DNA of 8,088 bases. Origin: Succinivibrionaceae bacterium UBA3769 (lineage in GTDB: Bacteria > Pseudomonadota > Gammaproteobacteria > Enterobacterales > Succinivibrionaceae). This document shows positions 1-6,028 of this stretch, piece by piece. The notes under the pieces were generated by a model. It was not told the origin of the DNA, ran no database searches, and saw nothing but the letters and a program-made list of their open reading frames with translations. The stretch spans positions 1 through 8,088 of the forward strand of contig DFFT01000075.1 of the NCBI GenBank assembly GCA_002372325.1, read 5' to 3'. Positions within the stretch are counted from its first letter, which is position 1. Each line of letters opens with the position of its first letter. Both the position numbers and the translations under genes were made by a program.

Positions 1-1
1 G

Positions 2-157
2 GCTGCTGGCAAAGCAATGAATGTGTCATCCTCCGCGGTTCGCAAAAGTATTGATCTTGTCCGTCACGCCCAGCAGCAATGGGCGGAGTGCGCCGCCAGG
101 GCTGAAGTGCCTGAAACAGAGATCGACAGAATTCAGAATGGCTTCATATACTTGTAA
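2..157 (+). CDS. C-terminal tail of a HipA-like Ser/Thr kinase toxin (partial, 5' end outside window)
   Basis: An open frame enters from the left edge and gives 51 residues before TAA at 155-157. The pattern is a short helix, then IDLVRHA, then QQQWAECAARAEVPE, then EIDRIQNGF. This fits the last helices of HipA-type type II toxin kinases, where a conserved Trp is followed by an A..AGV-like turn and a final I..I...F helix. HipA kinases phosphorylate glutamyl-tRNA synthetase or other translation targets and are neutralised by a DNA-binding HipB partner. The kinase core lies outside the window, so catalytic residues cannot be checked. A small hairpin follows 33 bases after the stop. The family call rests on a short, weakly conserved tail and should be treated as probable only. 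Confidence 0.5.
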   Translation, partial: AAGKAMNVSSSAVRKSIDLVRHAQQQWAECAARAEVPETEIDRIQNGFIYL

Positions 158-190
158 TAAATTTCAGTAAAGCAGAAAGAAACAAAAAAT

Positions 191-209
191 CCTCCGTTTA
201 CGGAGGTTT
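191..209 (+). terminator. Short hairpin terminator after the HipA-like tail
   Basis: A 6-bp perfect stem (CCTCCG at 191-196, CGGAGG at 201-206) with a TTTA loop is followed by only three T residues. It lies 33 bases after the stop of the upstream gene and is preceded by an A-run at 184-189. The placement suits a Rho-independent terminator, but the short U tract makes it weak. Confidence 0.55.
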
Positions 210-240
210 CGTGCGGCATAACTGTCAAAAATGAGCAAAT

Positions 241-478
241 CTGAAAAAATTTGGAGCGGGCTTATGGAAGCATATCTTAAAGTATATCTCCGAACGTTTG
301 ACAGCGGAATGCGGAAAAGGCTTTAGCGTTCAGGGACTCCGTAATATGCGGCAGTTTTACCTTGCCGGCCAGCCTTGCTTTTCCAAAACGCTCCGCGCTG
401 AGGAGCGAATTGAGCTGGTCTCATTATCGTCTGCTTATGCGCGTTGCAGATGAATTTAAGGCTGGTTTCTCACGATGA
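241..478 (+). pseudogene. Frameshifted remnant of a DUF1016/YhcG-type nuclease gene (N-terminal domain)
   Basis: One frame from about 241 reads FGAGL, YISERLTAECGKGFSV and LRNMRQFYLAGQ, then SKTLRAE near 400. The continuation LSWSHYRLLMRVADEFKAGF lies one frame over and ends at TGA 476-478. The string GKGFS...LRNMRQFYL followed by LSWSHY.LL.RV is diagnostic of the N-terminal domain of the YhcG/DUF1016 family, whose full proteins have a PD-(D/E)XK nuclease domain at the C-terminus. Removing seven bases around 401-411 would join the two halves in frame. No start codon precedes the fragment (TGA at 232-234 in the same frame), and the nuclease domain is absent. It is therefore a dead fragment about 75 residues long, next to the HipA-like tail. 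Confidence 0.8.
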
Positions 479-490
479 GTTTTTTGAGAC

Positions 491-523
491 ATTCCGAGAA
501 GCGAGGACTTCTCTTCCCGGAAT
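491..523 (-). terminator. Hairpin downstream of porin 1 (possible terminator or mRNA 3' stabiliser)
   Basis: On the minus strand ATTCCG pairs with CGGAAT and AGAAG with CTTCT, around a six-base loop, with a five-base bulge on one arm. It lies 46 bases after the porin 1 stop. No U-run follows on the minus strand, so it is a weak intrinsic terminator at best. Confidence 0.35.
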
Positions 524-568
524 ACGCCCCGGACTCCGCCGGAACGTTTCCTGAAGACTGAAAAACTG

Positions 569-1648
569 TCAGAAGGAATACATAAGACCGATCTCGTAGC
601 GGCTGTGCTGCTTTGTTTCCGGCAGAGGATAGTCCAGCCGGCCCAGCCCCAGCTCGCCCTCGCCGTAAAGCTTAAGGGAGGGATTGAAATCGTAGGATAT
701 CTGCCCTGCCAGGTAGGAGTTTTCGGAGCGGTCAAAGTGATAGCCCTCATAGCCGAAGCCCAGCATGAAGCCGAGGCCGCATTCAAAGGTGTAGCCCCCC
801 ACGGCTTCCCAGCCGGTGGAGTGATGCTTTTCGGACTTGAACTTTTCCCGGGAATACTGCACTGCGGTATAAAGGCCGTCCCCTAAATGCCCGTAGGAAA
901 ACGCCACCCCGAAATCATGCCGATCCCCGGACACGCTGTGCTCGTTGTCGTACCAGTCATAGCTGATGCCGAAGGCAAGACCGTCCAGAAGGCCGTCTGT
1001 CCAGTTGTAGGTGCCCGCGGCGGCAAAGCCCAGATTCACATCCAGATCCTGCCAGACCAGCCGGTCATGATCAAAATACCGCCCCATGCCCCGATTGGGA
1101 GTCTGCAGCGAGGCCGACAGGGTATAGCCTCCCACGGCCAGGGCGTACATCACCTGCCCTTCCTGACGTTCCCCCAGCATGGGATAGTTCTGCCCGTGAA
1201 AGCCTGCATCCTCAAAAACATCGGTAAAGCCGGCAGCCAGATATCGGGCGGATTCCCCCTGCCCGAACACCAGAGTGCCGTACTGACTGAAATCAAAGCC
1301 GGTATAGGCGTAGCGGGTATTCCACTTGCCGTTCTGGGAGGTCGCCGAAGCCGCTTCCCACTCGCCGAAGGCCACCGCCTTCACTCCGGAAACGATTTTG
1401 GAGGAAGCGGCCACGCCTAAGCGGGTTCTGCCCTCGATACCGCCCTTGCGTTCATTCCGGGAGGTTTTGTCCATATAACGGGCTTCCACCCGGCCGAATA
1501 CGGAAAGGTCAGTGCCGTCTTCGTCATGATAAACCTGCGCGGCAAAGGCTGCCTCAGGAACAGCTGCGGCAATGACGGCGGCGCTGGCGGCAGCTAAGCT
1601 GAAAACCGCGCTGAAACCAGAGCGATACGCCGGAGTAAAAATCTTCAT
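569..1648 (-). CDS. Outer-membrane general porin (porin 1)
   Basis: This encodes a 359-residue protein with a long signal peptide. It has a basic start, an Ala-rich hydrophobic core at about residues 12-30, and probable cleavage after AFA at 34-36. The mature part is built of alternating aromatic beta-strand segments, such as VFGRVEARYMD, KAVAFGEWEA, KWNTRYAYTGFDF and YGTLVFGQG, and it ends in YSF. A C-terminal Phe is the usual BAM recognition signal. It should form a trimeric 16-strand diffusion channel in the outer membrane for small hydrophilic solutes. It is paralogous to the porin at 3834-4871: both share FGEW, NG(K/Q)WNTR(Y/F)AY.GF and YG.L.FGQ in the same order. A single Cys in FECGLGF is unusual for a porin. 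The RBS is weak (CAGGG, 8 bases before ATG). The gene is transcribed away from kbp. Confidence 0.9.
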   Translation of the reverse strand: MKIFTPAYRSGFSAVFSLAAASAAVIAAAVPEAAFAAQVYHDEDGTDLSVFGRVEARYMDKTSRNERKGGIEGRTRLGVAASSKIVSGVKAVAFGEWEAASATSQNGKWNTRYAYTGFDFSQYGTLVFGQGESARYLAAGFTDVFEDAGFHGQNYPMLGERQEGQVMYALAVGGYTLSASLQTPNRGMGRYFDHDRLVWQDLDVNLGFAAAGTYNWTDGLLDGLAFGISYDWYDNEHSVSGDRHDFGVAFSYGHLGDGLYTAVQYSREKFKSEKHHSTGWEAVGGYTFECGLGFMLGFGYEGYHFDRSENSYLAGQISYDFNPSLKLYGEGELGLGRLDYPLPETKQHSRYEIGLMYSF

Positions 1649-1690
1649 TAAAGAGCCCTGTTATTCTGTTAATGATTGTTACCGGGGCAG

Positions 1691-1722
1691 ATTTTAACAT
1701 AGTTTTAACCCGGACAAGTCAA
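1691..1722 (-). promoter_or_regulatory. Probable porin 1 promoter overlapping a TTTTAAC direct repeat
   Basis: On the minus strand a TTGACT -35 (1717-1722) is followed by TATGTT (1696-1701, spacer 15) or TAAAAT (1691-1696, spacer 20). Neither spacing is ideal, as expected for an activator-dependent promoter. On the plus strand TTTTAAC occurs at 1692-1698 and again at 1703-1709, an 11-bp period overlapping the -10 region. The porin start codon is about 45 bases downstream. Confidence 0.5.
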
Positions 1723-1983
1723 AAAAACTCCTGAAAGCATTACCTGAAACCGTTATCAGAAAAGCCCTCGCGGGGTGTCATGCTTCCGGAGGGGAAGCCC
1801 TCAGGAGCCGGATTAAAGAGCCTGGCCTTCCGGCAAAACCGCAAGGATGAGATGGTAAAGCACCGCCGCACGGTCTCTCATCTGCCCGCCTCGCAATCCG
1901 CCCTCTCAGCAGCGCTGCCGTAATTTAAACCCGCCAAAATGCCGGAGCGCCGGCAGAATTCGCCGGAAAAATCTCCGGAAAGG
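1723..1983. other. Divergent intergenic region between porin 1 and kbp, no gene seen
   Basis: No credible coding frame is visible. The stretch holds small inverted repeats. TGCCGG/CCGGCA at 1940-1955 has a four-base loop and is followed on the minus strand by TTTT. GATGAGA/TCTCATC at 1846-1852 and 1876-1882 is separated by 23 bases. The octamer AAGCCCTC is repeated near 1763 and 1796. Their meaning is unknown. Confidence 0.5.
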
Positions 1984-2012
1984 GTGACGCCCCGCCCTCC
2001 CGGTACTACAAT
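1984..2012 (+). promoter_or_regulatory. Sigma-70-like promoter for kbp
   Basis: GTGACG (1984-1989, 4 of 6 matches to TTGACA), a 17-bp spacer and TACAAT (2007-2012, 5 of 6 to TATAAT) lie about 45 bases ahead of the kbp start codon. Orientation and distance fit. Confidence 0.6.
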
Positions 2013-2058
2013 AGCCCCATCCCTGAAACAGTCAGGATAATAACCAAGGAGAATGCAA

Positions 2059-2505
2059 ATGGGACTGATATCATTCGTAAAGGGCGTTGGCGAAAGACTT
2101 TTCAGCGGCAAAAAGCCGGAAAGCCAGGCTGCCGACCTGAAGGAAAACATGGATGCTCTGGGACTGGAAACCGGAGATCTCACCGTGGAGCTTGACGGCG
2201 AAAAGGCCGTGCTCAAGGGCAATGTCAAGGATCAGGAGACTCTGGAAAAGGCCGCTCTCGCAGTCGGAAACCAGGTGGGAGTCGCCGAGGTGGATACCGG
2301 AGCCGTCACCGTGGCTGCCGGAGCCGACGAATCCGTGTTCTACACCGTAGTGAAGGGGGACACCCTGTGGAAGATTGCCGAAAGCCACTACGGCAAGGGG
2401 AACGGCAGCAAGTACACCGCCATCTTTGAAGCCAATAAGCCCATGCTGAAGGATCCGGACAAGATCTATCCGGGCCAGACTCTGAGAATCCCGAAGCAGG
2501 ATTAA
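2059..2505 (+). CDS. kbp: Potassium-binding protein Kbp (BON-LysM protein)
   Basis: This 148-residue cytoplasmic protein is close in length to E. coli Kbp/YgaU (149) and has the same plan. It starts MGLISFVKGVGERLF, has a BON domain at about residues 22-84 (VELDGEKAVLKGNV, then the AVGN..GV.EVD segment), and a LysM domain at about 94-143 (FYTVVKGDTLWKIA, IFEANKPML, DKIYPGQTLRIP). In E. coli, Kbp binds K+ and supports growth under high K+. LysM here is part of that fold, and no signal peptide is present, so it is not a peptidoglycan-export form. An in-frame ATG at 2053 lies only one base after the AAGGAG ribosome site (2046-2051). The ATG at 2059 is seven bases away and matches the family N-terminus, so 2059 is the chosen start. 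The gene stands alone with its own promoter and terminator. Confidence 0.93.
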   Translation: MGLISFVKGVGERLFSGKKPESQAADLKENMDALGLETGDLTVELDGEKAVLKGNVKDQETLEKAALAVGNQVGVAEVDTGAVTVAAGADESVFYTVVKGDTLWKIAESHYGKGNGSKYTAIFEANKPMLKDPDKIYPGQTLRIPKQD

Positions 2506-2511
2506 TACCGG

Positions 2512-2565
2512 GCCTCAGGCGAATTTAGCGGCCCTGCGACGGCACTCGTCAGAAGAGGCTGAGGC
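2512..2565 (+). ncRNA. Structured 3' untranslated RNA after kbp (possible sRNA, unproven)
   Basis: Seven bases after the kbp stop codon, GCCTCAG (2512-2518) can pair with CTGAGGC (2559-2565). Inside lies a smaller hairpin, GACG/CGTC at 2538-2550. No reading frame is present in the 110 bases between kbp and its terminator. The folded element plus the strong terminator at 2616-2641 gives a 3' end of the type from which Hfq-dependent sRNAs are sometimes processed. This is inference from pairing alone. Confidence 0.3.
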
Positions 2566-2615
2566 AAGGAGCAACACGCAACACCCCGCCTGAAAAGAAA
2601 GCAGCAAAGAAACGG

Positions 2616-2644
2616 AAAGGAGGAGCAGAGGCTCCTCCTTTAAT
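2616..2644 (+). terminator. Strong Rho-independent terminator of kbp
   Basis: A perfect 11-bp stem (AAAGGAGGAGC at 2616-2626 with its complement at 2631-2641) closes on an AGAG loop. The A/T ends of the stem make it work on either strand, so it may also stop transcription from the opposing pilin direction. Confidence 0.88.
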
Positions 2645-2714
2645 ATTTCGGCCGGAATCAATGACCGGGCTTCCGTTACGCTGTCAGCATGTCTCCCTCC
2701 CCCGCACCCGGGAA

Positions 2715-2730
2715 GCCCGCTCAGGCGGGC
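2715..2730 (-). terminator. Hairpin after the pilin pseudogene
   Basis: GCCCGC/GCGGGC with a four-base loop lies 12 bases beyond the pilin stop on the minus strand. It is GC-rich and perfectly paired but followed by only two T residues. It could terminate transcription or protect the mRNA end. Confidence 0.5.
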
Positions 2731-2742
2731 CCGAGGAAGGTC

Positions 2743-3451
2743 TCAGCACCCCTTAGAATAAATATGGTATGTAGGTATCTTGTTGTTATATTTGTCGGCG
2801 CTGCAATAGAGTAAAAAGCACTTGGTATCGTCCTTGTTACCATGCTCGGAAATGGCGGTATAGGAAATCCCCTTGGGGATGATGGCCTGACAGCGATTGC
2901 TCTCGCCGCTGTGCCATTTATCATATTTGCCGTACTTATAAAGACACTGACAGTAGTCGGTTTCGCAGATCTTCTTCTTTTTGGCCTCGTCTGAGCAGGA
3001 TACGTTATAGGACACCGAAACCTTTTCTCCCGGTTTGCCGGAAATAGCGGCGGTTTTCTCCTCGTTCATATTGGTGCTGATAATGCGGGAGATTGTCATT
3101 GCGGTCAATATAGCCGTTCTTGGTTTCTTACCCAGAGGTTATCCACCTTGATGCAGTTATTCACAGTTCCGTCGCAGTCGCCGTTATAGTTGCCGCCGTT
3201 ATTATCATAGTTTTCAATGCCGGTGATGAAAGCTTTGGAATGAATCATGATATTGCCGCTTTTGGCCGCCGCCAAAAACCACTGCAGCGTGGCGATGCGG
3301 GCATCGCTCTGAATGCCATAAACCGCGGCGCCGCGGAGGCGGCCAGAATGCCCAGAATCACAATGACCACCACCAGCTCTATCAGGGTAAAGCCGGCCTG
3401 AGAGCGGCGCTGACTCAGCGAAACTGAATTATGAGATATGCTTCCGATCAT
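2743..3451 (-). pseudogene. MSHA-like type IV prepilin, Cys-rich, broken by at least two frameshifts
   Basis: The first frame (from ATG 3449-3451, with AGGA seven bases upstream) has a leader ending in RRSQAG, then FTLIELVVVIVILGIL, the prepilin peptidase site and hydrophobic helix of type IV pilins with Glu5, followed by ASAAPRFMA. The expected MSHA-type continuation IQSDARIATLQWFLAAAKSG lies one frame over near 3325. It runs through FITGIENYD and VNNCIKVDNLWV to about 3130. The rest, from ISRIISTNMNEEK to a terminal KGC, is in the third frame and stops at 2743-2745. Both shifts look like single-base losses. Restored, the protein would be about 236 residues with ten cysteines in its C-terminal two thirds, an unusually high number. 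If the shifts are real the pilin is dead. If they are assembly errors it is an intact minor or major pilin. Confidence 0.85.
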
Positions 3452-3759
3452 AAAGGGTTCCTGTGATAAATCCGCTTAAACTCAGCCGATTTCCTCCCCG
3501 AAATATCCGCTTATCTAAAATCTCCTGCGGGCATTCTACTTAAAATCACGCAAAACGGGAGAGAGAATCCCGAAGTTTCCCGGATCTCCGCCTCCGTTTC
3601 CCGAAATCGCGATCTCTCCTGCCTCCTTGGCGGCAGTTTCCTAAAATCTTAACTTAAGGCTCCCTCTCAAAACGCAAAACTGCGGACGGGATCCGAAAAC
3701 TGTCTTTCCCTGCCGCAAAAAACATCCCGGGATCCCGACCTCCGGAACGGAGAAGAGAA
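3452..3759. other. Intergenic region upstream of the pilin, no gene seen
   Basis: About 310 bases without a credible frame. A TAGAAT -10-like hexamer is on the minus strand at 3533-3538, with no convincing -35 at the usual distance. I saw no sigma-54 GG/GC pair. A weak dyad CTGCC/GGCAG lies at 3619-3636. The pilin promoter should be here but I cannot place it firmly. Confidence 0.45.
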
Positions 3760-3760
3760 T

Positions 3761-3793
3761 AAAAAAACAGCCCGGATCGCATGATTCGGGCCG
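3761..3793 (-). terminator. Rho-independent terminator of porin 2
   Basis: On the minus strand GGCCCG and CGGGCT pair, extended inward by ATC/GAT around an ATGC loop with one mismatch. Seven T residues follow (the A-run at 3761-3767 on the plus strand). It begins 40 bases after the porin stop. Confidence 0.85.
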
Positions 3794-3833
3794 TTCTTGT
3801 ATCCGATGCTCCCGTTACCGGGAACCGGAGCTC

Positions 3834-4871
3834 TTAGTAGTTGTACTGCAGGTGGAAAGCAACCTTGTCGTCGGACCTCTCGTGAGTGGAGCCGGTCTTC
3901 TTGCCGGTGGCGGAATCAACGGTATCAATGTCGCCCACGCCGATCTCAGCTTCCACATAGGCGCGGAAGTTCGGATTGAACTTGTAGGAAAGCTCGCCGG
4001 CGAAGTTGCTTACCAGTCTGGCGCTGTCCTGATTCTTCTGGTTGTACAGGAGGAGGAACTGTACGCCGGAATCCCAGGTGTAGCCGGCAGCCAGTTCGAA
4101 GCCGTTCACATTCTTCTTGTGCTCATAGTCGGTGAACTGATAGAGACCTGCTGCATAGAAGCCGGCAGTGAGATCGCCGCCGGTAAGGGATACGGTGATG
4201 GCGTTCTTGTCATCATACTTGGCCGGAGCGGTATTGGATACGCGGTAGTAATCATAAGCCAAATTCAGTCCTACCGGGAAGTACTCGCCGTATTCATAGC
4301 CGCCGGCTACGGAAATGCCGGTATCTACATTGTCAAGGCCGGCGGTCTGATAGGAAAGACCCAGCTTCAGTGCCTGATTATTAAAGGACTTCTTGTAGCG
4401 ATAGTCCACGAGGCCTTCCTGACGGGCCTTGGCAGCGAACTCGTAGGAGGTGGTGGCCTTGGCGCCCCAGTCGATGAGGATATCGGTGGCGGAAAGAGCA
4501 ATAACGGCGGCCGGCTGGTTCTGACCGAAGGTCAGCTGGCCGTAATCGTCAGTCTTGAAGCCCACATAGGCAAAACGGGTATTCCACTGACCGTTGTGAG
4601 AGGTCTCGGCGCCGATCTGCCACTCGCCGAAGCCCAGAGCCTTAACGCCGTCGGTAATGGCGGACTCGGCAGCCACTCTGAAACGGGCAGTGCCTACCAG
4701 CTCGACCTTCTTGTCAGTAGCTCTTTCGGACAGAGCCACGCTGTTAATGGCAGCGTCCAGACGGCCGCCTAACTGCAGCTTGGCGGACTCGGACTGATAA
4801 ACAACGGCAGCATTGGCAGAACCGGCCAGAAGAGCTCCGGCGGCGGCTGCAAGCGCGATCTTCTTAAACAT
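3834..4871 (-). CDS. Outer-membrane general porin (porin 2)
   Basis: This is a 345-residue porin. ATG at 4869-4871 is chosen as start because AAGGA (4882-4886) lies ten bases upstream and it gives a textbook signal peptide, MFKKIALAAAAGALLAGSANA, cut before AVVYQS. The ATG at 4887-4889 would add six residues and lacks a ribosome site. The body is amphipathic beta-strands (LQLGGRLDAAIN, ARFRVAAES, ALGFGEWQIGAE, QWNTRFAYVGF, YGQLTFGQN). It ends in LQYNY, so the C-terminal residue is Tyr rather than Phe, still an aromatic BAM signal. It should form a trimeric diffusion pore. It is a paralogue of porin 1 but less basic and with an ordinary signal peptide. It is likely highly expressed, with a near-consensus promoter, strong terminator and long leader. 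Confidence 0.93.
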   Translation of the reverse strand: MFKKIALAAAAGALLAGSANAAVVYQSESAKLQLGGRLDAAINSVALSERATDKKVELVGTARFRVAAESAITDGVKALGFGEWQIGAETSHNGQWNTRFAYVGFKTDDYGQLTFGQNQPAAVIALSATDILIDWGAKATTSYEFAAKARQEGLVDYRYKKSFNNQALKLGLSYQTAGLDNVDTGISVAGGYEYGEYFPVGLNLAYDYYRVSNTAPAKYDDKNAITVSLTGGDLTAGFYAAGLYQFTDYEHKKNVNGFELAAGYTWDSGVQFLLLYNQKNQDSARLVSNFAGELSYKFNPNFRAYVEAEIGVGDIDTVDSATGKKTGSTHERSDDKVAFHLQYNY

Positions 4872-4938
4872 AACAACAGTTTCCTTCATAATAATTAATT
4901 TTGTAATGGCAATGCGGTTTCTGTTCCGGAATCTGTTT

Positions 4939-4954
4939 CGGGGCTCATGCCCCG
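4939..4954 (-). promoter_or_regulatory. Stem-loop in the porin 2 mRNA leader
   Basis: CGGGGC/GCCCCG with a four-base loop lies inside the leader transcribed from the promoter at 5058-5086, about 68 bases ahead of the start codon. It is not followed by a U-run on the minus strand, so it is not a terminator. It may stabilise the mRNA or act in post-transcriptional control. Confidence 0.45.
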
Positions 4955-5057
4955 TTTGCCTTCTCAGGCTAAGCTATGCGTTCCGGTCTGACCGCCTGTT
5001 TTTTTATTCTTAAAGGAATCAGCCCTGAAATTGAGTCCGAGGCGTCATCCGCTGCGC

Positions 5058-5086
5058 ATTATAGTATGACAAAGTGACACTGTAAA
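5058..5086 (-). promoter_or_regulatory. Near-consensus sigma-70 promoter of porin 2
   Basis: On the minus strand TTTACA (5081-5086, 5 of 6) is separated by exactly 17 bp from a perfect TATAAT (5058-5063). The spacer contains TGAC-N4-TGAC (5067-5078 on the plus strand), and A/T-rich DNA lies upstream. Transcription would start near 5050, giving a leader of about 180 nt before the ATG at 4871. Confidence 0.78.
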
Positions 5087-5130
5087 TATACCTTTTACGC
5101 TTATTGGTCAAATTTAATACAAATTTTTCC

Positions 5131-5169
5131 TGAAAACAGTTTCATATAAAGCACTTGAAAATATTTTCA
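5131..5169. promoter_or_regulatory. Tandem dyads TGAAA-N4-TTTCA upstream of porin 2 (candidate operators)
   Basis: TGAAA-ACAG-TTTCA at 5131-5144 and TGAAA-ATAT-TTTCA at 5156-5169 share identical half-sites. The second is a perfect 14-bp palindrome. Their centres are 25 bp apart, and the nearer one is 45 bp upstream of the porin 2 -35. The arrangement suggests two sites for a dimeric regulator. No known consensus is claimed. Confidence 0.45.
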
Positions 5170-5241
5170 GAAGCAAGCCGCACGTCCCTCCGGCTTTCGC
5201 AGGCAAAGACTCCGGACAAAAAAACAGGAGCCCCGCCCCGG

Positions 5242-5268
5242 AAAAAAGAGGAGCCACGCTCCCCTTTT
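5242..5268 (-). terminator. Rho-independent terminator of the DUF4870 gene
   Basis: On the minus strand GGGGAGC, a GTG loop and GCTCCTC form a seven-pair stem with one G-U wobble. It is flanked by AAAA and by a run of six T residues. It starts 25 bases after the stop of the gene ending at 5293. Confidence 0.87.
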
Positions 5269-5292
5269 CATTTGCTCTCTCAGCTTTGCAGA

Positions 5293-5880
5293 TCAGGCAT
5301 TCTGCTTATCCCTGCTCCCGCTGTCAGGCTGATCATCCTCCGGAATAGCCTGTATCAGAGAAAGCCAGGGCTTAAACTCCTGCTCCTTCACTGCTGCCAC
5401 AATGCCCATGATGACATTCACGTAAAAATGAATGAGACCCGCCGCGGCAATAAGTGCCCCCAGGATGAAGATGGGAATTCCGATAATAAAAATGGTCAGG
5501 AGTCCCCCGACAAAACAGAGAAAGCCGCCGATAAGCCAGGCTAGCACCCAGAGAATATAGAGATTGAGAAGCTTTTTGGTGACACCGTGAATCAGGGGAT
5601 GGTTTTCGCAGGCAAAATACATCACGATGCCGGCAGCAGCCCCGCACAGCGGAAACACCCCGTGGGCCACCCACAGCACCAGGAGAGCTTCATAAGGCTT
5701 CGTCGTCAGACTGCCGTCAAGGCGGCTTTTTATCTCCCCGCTCCATTTTTTAACCGAACTCTCTTCTGCCGCTCCGGAATAACCGGTATTTGCATTTGTA
5801 TTTGCGTTTGCGCTGCTGTCATTGTTCTCGTTATTGCTGTTATCGTTATTGCCGCTGTTGCTGCCGCTACTGTTGTCCAT
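5293..5880 (-). CDS. DUF4870/Tic20-like integral membrane protein with Asn/Ser-rich N-terminus
   Basis: This protein has 195 residues. Residues 1-35 are low complexity, almost only Asn, Ser, Asp, Gly, Ala and Thr, including NANTNANT, and are probably disordered. From about 63 the protein follows the DUF4870 plan. A first membrane segment runs at 65-89 (ALLVLWVAHG...GIVMYF) and is followed by ENHPLIHGVTKKLLNLYIL, the conserved loop. Two or three more helices span about 107-165, and the end GIVAAVKEQEFKPWLSL matches the family's closing GI.AA..GE...YPL segment. DUF4870 proteins are inner-membrane proteins of unknown function. A short acidic tail follows. The start at 5878-5880 has a modest GGCAGG upstream. 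It has its own promoter and terminator and lies downstream of the zinc-ribbon membrane gene on the same strand. Confidence 0.82.
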   Translation of the reverse strand: MDNSSGSNSGNNDNSNNENNDSSANANTNANTGYSGAAEESSVKKWSGEIKSRLDGSLTTKPYEALLVLWVAHGVFPLCGAAAGIVMYFACENHPLIHGVTKKLLNLYILWVLAWLIGGFLCFVGGLLTIFIIGIPIFILGALIAAAGLIHFYVNVIMGIVAAVKEQEFKPWLSLIQAIPEDDQPDSGSRDKQNA

Positions 5881-5960
5881 GCCGCCTGCCTCTTAATCTG
5901 TCTTCTTTGCGGCACTCGCCGCGCCCCGGGAAAAACGTGACTTATCCCCTTCCGGAGCAT

Positions 5961-5989
5961 ACTATAGCCCATGCCGCTCTTTCTGAAAA
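5961..5989 (-). promoter_or_regulatory. Possible promoter of the DUF4870 gene
   Basis: On the minus strand TTTTCA (5984-5989, 4 of 6), a 17-bp spacer and TATAGT (5961-5966, 5 of 6) lie 80 bases before the start codon and downstream of the preceding gene's hairpin. Confidence 0.5.
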
Positions 5990-6028
5990 CACCCCTTCTG
6001 CAATAAAAAGCCCCGCGGCCCCGACCCT

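Noticed and set aside
424..786. 120-residue minus-strand frame overlapping the porin 1 end
   Set aside because: It overlaps porin 1 in another frame and the nuclease remnant. Its composition is unlike a protein and no homology is recognised.
605..1420. Two plus-strand open frames (93 and 177 residues) opposite porin 1
   Set aside because: They are antisense shadows of the porin, Pro/Gly/His-rich without domain features or start signals.
2053..2058. Upstream ATG as kbp start
   Set aside because: It is one base from the AAGGAG site. The next ATG has ideal spacing and the family's conserved MGL start.
1878..2388. Minus-strand frames of 116 and 105 residues across kbp
   Set aside because: They are antisense to the confident kbp gene and lack start signals.
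3120..3401. Plus-strand 93-residue frame opposite the pilin
   Set aside because: The minus strand encodes recognisable prepilin sequence across the whole interval.
3852..4772. 306-residue plus-strand open frame opposite porin 2, Gly/Val/Ile-rich
   Set aside because: It lies entirely antisense to a well-supported porin and has no ribosome site or recognisable domain. Its hydrophobic repetitive composition is what the complement of beta-strand codons gives.
4939..5010. Plus-strand terminator from the CGGGGC hairpin or the CGGT/ACCG dyad before the T-run at about 4999
   Set aside because: No plus-strand gene ends nearby, and the dyad beside the T-run has only four pairs.
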